64,000 bases of DNA. Origin: JAVBRD01 sp031548365. GTDB lineage: Bacteria > Bacillota > Clostridia > Christensenellales > UBA1750. Below, in pieces: positions 61,999 through 64,000 of the stretch. A program made the position numbers and the translations under genes. Each line of letters starts with the position of its first letter. Position 1 is the first letter of the stretch. The stretch lies in contig JAVBRD010000001.1 in the NCBI GenBank assembly GCA_031548365.1, forward strand, positions 44,660-108,659, read 5' to 3'. The notes beneath the pieces were generated by a model that saw only the letters and a list, made by a program, of their open reading frames with translations, ran no database searches and was not told the DNA's origin.

Positions 61999-62909
61999 TC
62001 TCAGCACAGCTGGTTCAGGAGAAGCTCGACCTTGAGCTTTTGAGCGCGGGTGAGGGCGAGGAACTCGCCATTGATACGAGCGACATCAACCGCCCCGGGC
62101 TTCAGTTCGCGGGTTTCTATGAGTATTTCGCCAACGACAGGCTCCAAATCATCGGCAAGGCCGAGATGGAGTACCTGATGTCACTCTCGCCCACGCTGCG
62201 CGCCAGACGGTTGGACGCGTACATGTCGCGCGCTATCCCCGCGGTTGTGCTATGCCGCAGCCTTCCCTGCCCGGAGGAGTTGCTCAAAGCGGCCGCAAAG
62301 CACAAAGTGCCGCTCTACCGCTCCAAACTCGTGACCACCAAGTTCGCCCACACGGCGCTCGTTTTCATCAACAGCTATCTCGCGCCGCGCGTGACGCTCC
62401 ACGGTGTGCTTGTGGACGTTTACGGCATCGGTGTGATGATCACGGGTGAGTCGGGGATCGGCAAGTCGGAATCGGCCCTGGAGCTGATCAAGCGCGGCCA
62501 TAGGCTGGTTGCGGATGACGTTGTCGATATCAAGCAGATATCGGACGAACGTTTGATCGGGGAGTCGCCGGAAGTGATCCGTCATTTCATGGAGATTCGC
62601 GGCATCGGCATCATCGACGTCTCAGCGATGTACGGGATCGGCGCGGTCATCAACTCCAAATCCATCGAGCTGGTCATACACCTGCAAATGTGGGACTCGA
62701 CCAAGGATTACGACCGGCTGGGGTTGACCGAAGAATACATCAACATCCTCGACGTCCGGCTTCCAAAAATCACTGTGCCCGTGCGCCCAGGGCGAAACCT
62801 GTCCATCATCATCGAAGTCGCGGCACGCAATTACCGCCTGCGGCAGATGGGGTTTCACGCGGCGAAAGAGCTTGATAAACGCATGACCGCGCATTTCGCG
62901 CAGGAATGA
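61995..62909 (+). CDS. hprK: HPr(Ser) kinase/phosphorylase
   Basis: 304 aa. Walker A GESGIGKSE, the HPr-K signature EIRGIGIIDV and the catalytic Asp-His region GHRLVADDVVDIK are present. It phosphorylates HPr on Ser46 and controls carbon catabolite repression in Bacillota. Overlaps the Cof gene by ATGA with GGAGGGG at the right spacing. Confidence 0.96.
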   Translation: MISAQLVQEKLDLELLSAGEGEELAIDTSDINRPGLQFAGFYEYFANDRLQIIGKAEMEYLMSLSPTLRARRLDAYMSRAIPAVVLCRSLPCPEELLKAAAKHKVPLYRSKLVTTKFAHTALVFINSYLAPRVTLHGVLVDVYGIGVMITGESGIGKSESALELIKRGHRLVADDVVDIKQISDERLIGESPEVIRHFMEIRGIGIIDVSAMYGIGAVINSKSIELVIHLQMWDSTKDYDRLGLTEEYINILDVRLPKITVPVRPGRNLSIIIEVAARNYRLRQMGFHAAKELDKRMTAHFAQE

Positions 62910-62929
62910 CAAAACGGGGAGGACTATCC

Positions 62930-63880
62930 ATGTACACCATCGGCATCGACCTCGGCGGAACCAACATCGCGGCGGGCCTTGTGGACAAATCGGGTCAGAT
63001 CACGCACAAAGCCTCGGTTCCCACGCACTTGGAGCGCGGCCCTGAGCCCATCATCGTGGACATGGCCAAGCTGTGCCGCACGCTGATCACCCAGGCGGGC
63101 GTGAGCGAGGACGAAGTGGAGAACGTGGGCATCGGCATCCCCGGCATCGCCAACAACGACACGGGCGTTGTCGTGTTCTGCACAAACCTCGGCTGGCATC
63201 ACGTGCCCCTGCGCGAAATTTTCCAGAGAATCTTCAACAAACCCCTGTACATGGAGAACGACGCCACAGTCGCGGGGCTGGCGGAGGCGGTCGCGGGCAT
63301 ATCCAAGGATTGCAAAAACAGCATTTTCCTGACGCTGGGTACGGGCCTTGGCGGCGGGATCGTCATTGACGGCAAGGTGTACTCGGGATCTCACCACGTC
63401 GGCTCGGAGCTGGGCCACATGATCGTCGTCGTGGACGGCGAGCAATGCACCTGCGGCAACAAAGGCTGCTGGGAGCGCTACGCGTCCGGGACGGCCATCA
63501 TCAACAACGGTCGCAAGGCAATGGCCAAACACCCCGAGAGTAAAATCGCGAAGGACGCGGACGGAGACCCCGAAAAAGTCACCGCGCGCATTGTTCTCGA
63601 CGCGGCCAAGGCGGGCGACCCCGCGGCGGTCGAGGTGTTCAGGGAGTACGTGAAATACCTGACCGCGGGCATCGTATCGCTCATCAACGTCTTTGATCCC
63701 GAGATCATTTCCCTTGGCGGAGGCGTTTCCGGCGCGGGCGAGTTCCTCGTCAAAGCCGTGCGCGAGGAACTGTCCAAGCTCATCTTTTACAAGGACGTCA
63801 CCTACGCGCGCGTTGAGATCGCGTCCCTGGGCAACGACGCGGGCATCATCGGCGCCGCCATGATGGGCTCGCGGGCGTAA
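62930..63880 (+). CDS. ROK-family glucokinase
   Basis: 316 aa from ATG 62930 behind GGGGAGG (an ATG at 62906 is less likely). IGIDLGGTNIAAGLVD is the phosphate loop, ENDATVAGLAEA and GTGLGGGIVIDGKV follow, and the zinc site CTCGNKGCWERYASG is complete. It phosphorylates glucose, probably to feed glycolysis under HprK control. It lies 20 bases after hprK. Confidence 0.93.
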   Translation: MYTIGIDLGGTNIAAGLVDKSGQITHKASVPTHLERGPEPIIVDMAKLCRTLITQAGVSEDEVENVGIGIPGIANNDTGVVVFCTNLGWHHVPLREIFQRIFNKPLYMENDATVAGLAEAVAGISKDCKNSIFLTLGTGLGGGIVIDGKVYSGSHHVGSELGHMIVVVDGEQCTCGNKGCWERYASGTAIINNGRKAMAKHPESKIAKDADGDPEKVTARIVLDAAKAGDPAAVEVFREYVKYLTAGIVSLINVFDPEIISLGGGVSGAGEFLVKAVREELSKLIFYKDVTYARVEIASLGNDAGIIGAAMMGSRA

Positions 63881-63897
63881 AGGGAAGGAGAGGAACG

Positions 63898-64000
63898 ATG
63901 AGGACGGGGGGGGGGGGGGGGGGGCGGGCGCCCCCCCCCCCCCCCCCCCCGGCCCCCCCCCCCCCACCCACCCACCCCCCCACCCCCCCGCCGGGCGGGT
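63898..64000 (+). CDS. Start of another gene, lost in homopolymer
   Basis: AAGGAGAGG precedes an ATG at 63898 whose frame enters a G/C homopolymer within three codons. The position suggests a further gene of the glucokinase operon, but only MRTG is readable. Confidence 0.3.
   Translation, partial: MRTGGGGGGRAPPPPPPPAPPPPPTHPPTPPPGG
63906..64000. other. G/C homopolymer end, probable assembly artefact
   Basis: A run of 19 G, then C-runs with a few interruptions, to the window end. Nothing else in the window is like this. Confidence 0.8.

Overview
The window looks like a chromosomal segment from an anaerobic, GC-rich Gram-positive bacterium of the Bacillota (Clostridia-like). Supporting genes are ribonuclease Y, HPr kinase, an AgrC-like sensor, a 3D-domain wall protein, a NusG-II/Gx-transporter pair, glgC/glgD pairing, hybrid cluster protein, and a rubredoxin/flavo-diiron operon. 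GTG and TTG starts behind strong Shine-Dalgarno sites are common. Genus-level placement is not possible from sequence alone. No tRNA, rRNA, CRISPR array, prophage or insertion sequence was seen.

Layout. 1-22 kb: end of a HAD gene, rny, a NusG-II/Gx-transporter pair, an orphan AgrC-like kinase, a stalk-type lipoprotein, a CobW-type GTPase, a sugar-phosphate isomerase plus PHP phosphoesterase, an ECF sigma operon (sigma factor, zinc-finger anti-sigma fused to DUF4349, DUF4349 lipoprotein, SIMPL protein), a HelD-like helicase, TSUP and DUF1294 membrane proteins, rarA, and the glycogen synthesis operon glgC-glgD-glgA, with glgA broken by a one-base frameshift. 22-29.5 kb: a lipoprotein/DUF2164/nuclease-like cluster, a topoisomerase A subunit co-directional with a Crp/Fnr regulator, and a divergent ferredoxin-hcp operon with a shared 14-bp palindrome. 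29.7-42.4 kb: leuS, an ABC-DUF1854-ABC operon with unusual zinc-ribbon N-termini, and a GH172-MFS-MATE-dehydrogenase operon.

42.4-59 kb looks like the replication-origin neighbourhood. An intergenic stretch with DnaA-box-like sequences lies at a switch from mostly minus-strand to mostly plus-strand genes. It is followed by dnaN, recF, two cell-wall enzymes, dnaE with an added zinc-ribbon tail, glycogen phosphorylase and a GH13 enzyme, a DUF1858-rubredoxin-flavodiiron operon, and parAB with a parS-like site on each side. dnaA is not in the window. The right end carries a DUF362 ferredoxin, an Eis-like acetyltransferase, a Cof phosphatase, hprK and a ROK glucokinase, then about 95 bases of G/C homopolymer that is probably artefact.

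Themes: glycogen turnover (glgC, glgD, glgA here; glgP and GH13 30 kb away), carbon control (hprK, glucokinase), O2/NO defence (hcp, flavodiiron protein, rubredoxin), cell-envelope maintenance, and chromosome replication and segregation. The less-explained systems are the ABC-DUF1854-ABC operon, the DUF4349 anti-sigma operon and a small Cys/Gly-rich repeat protein.
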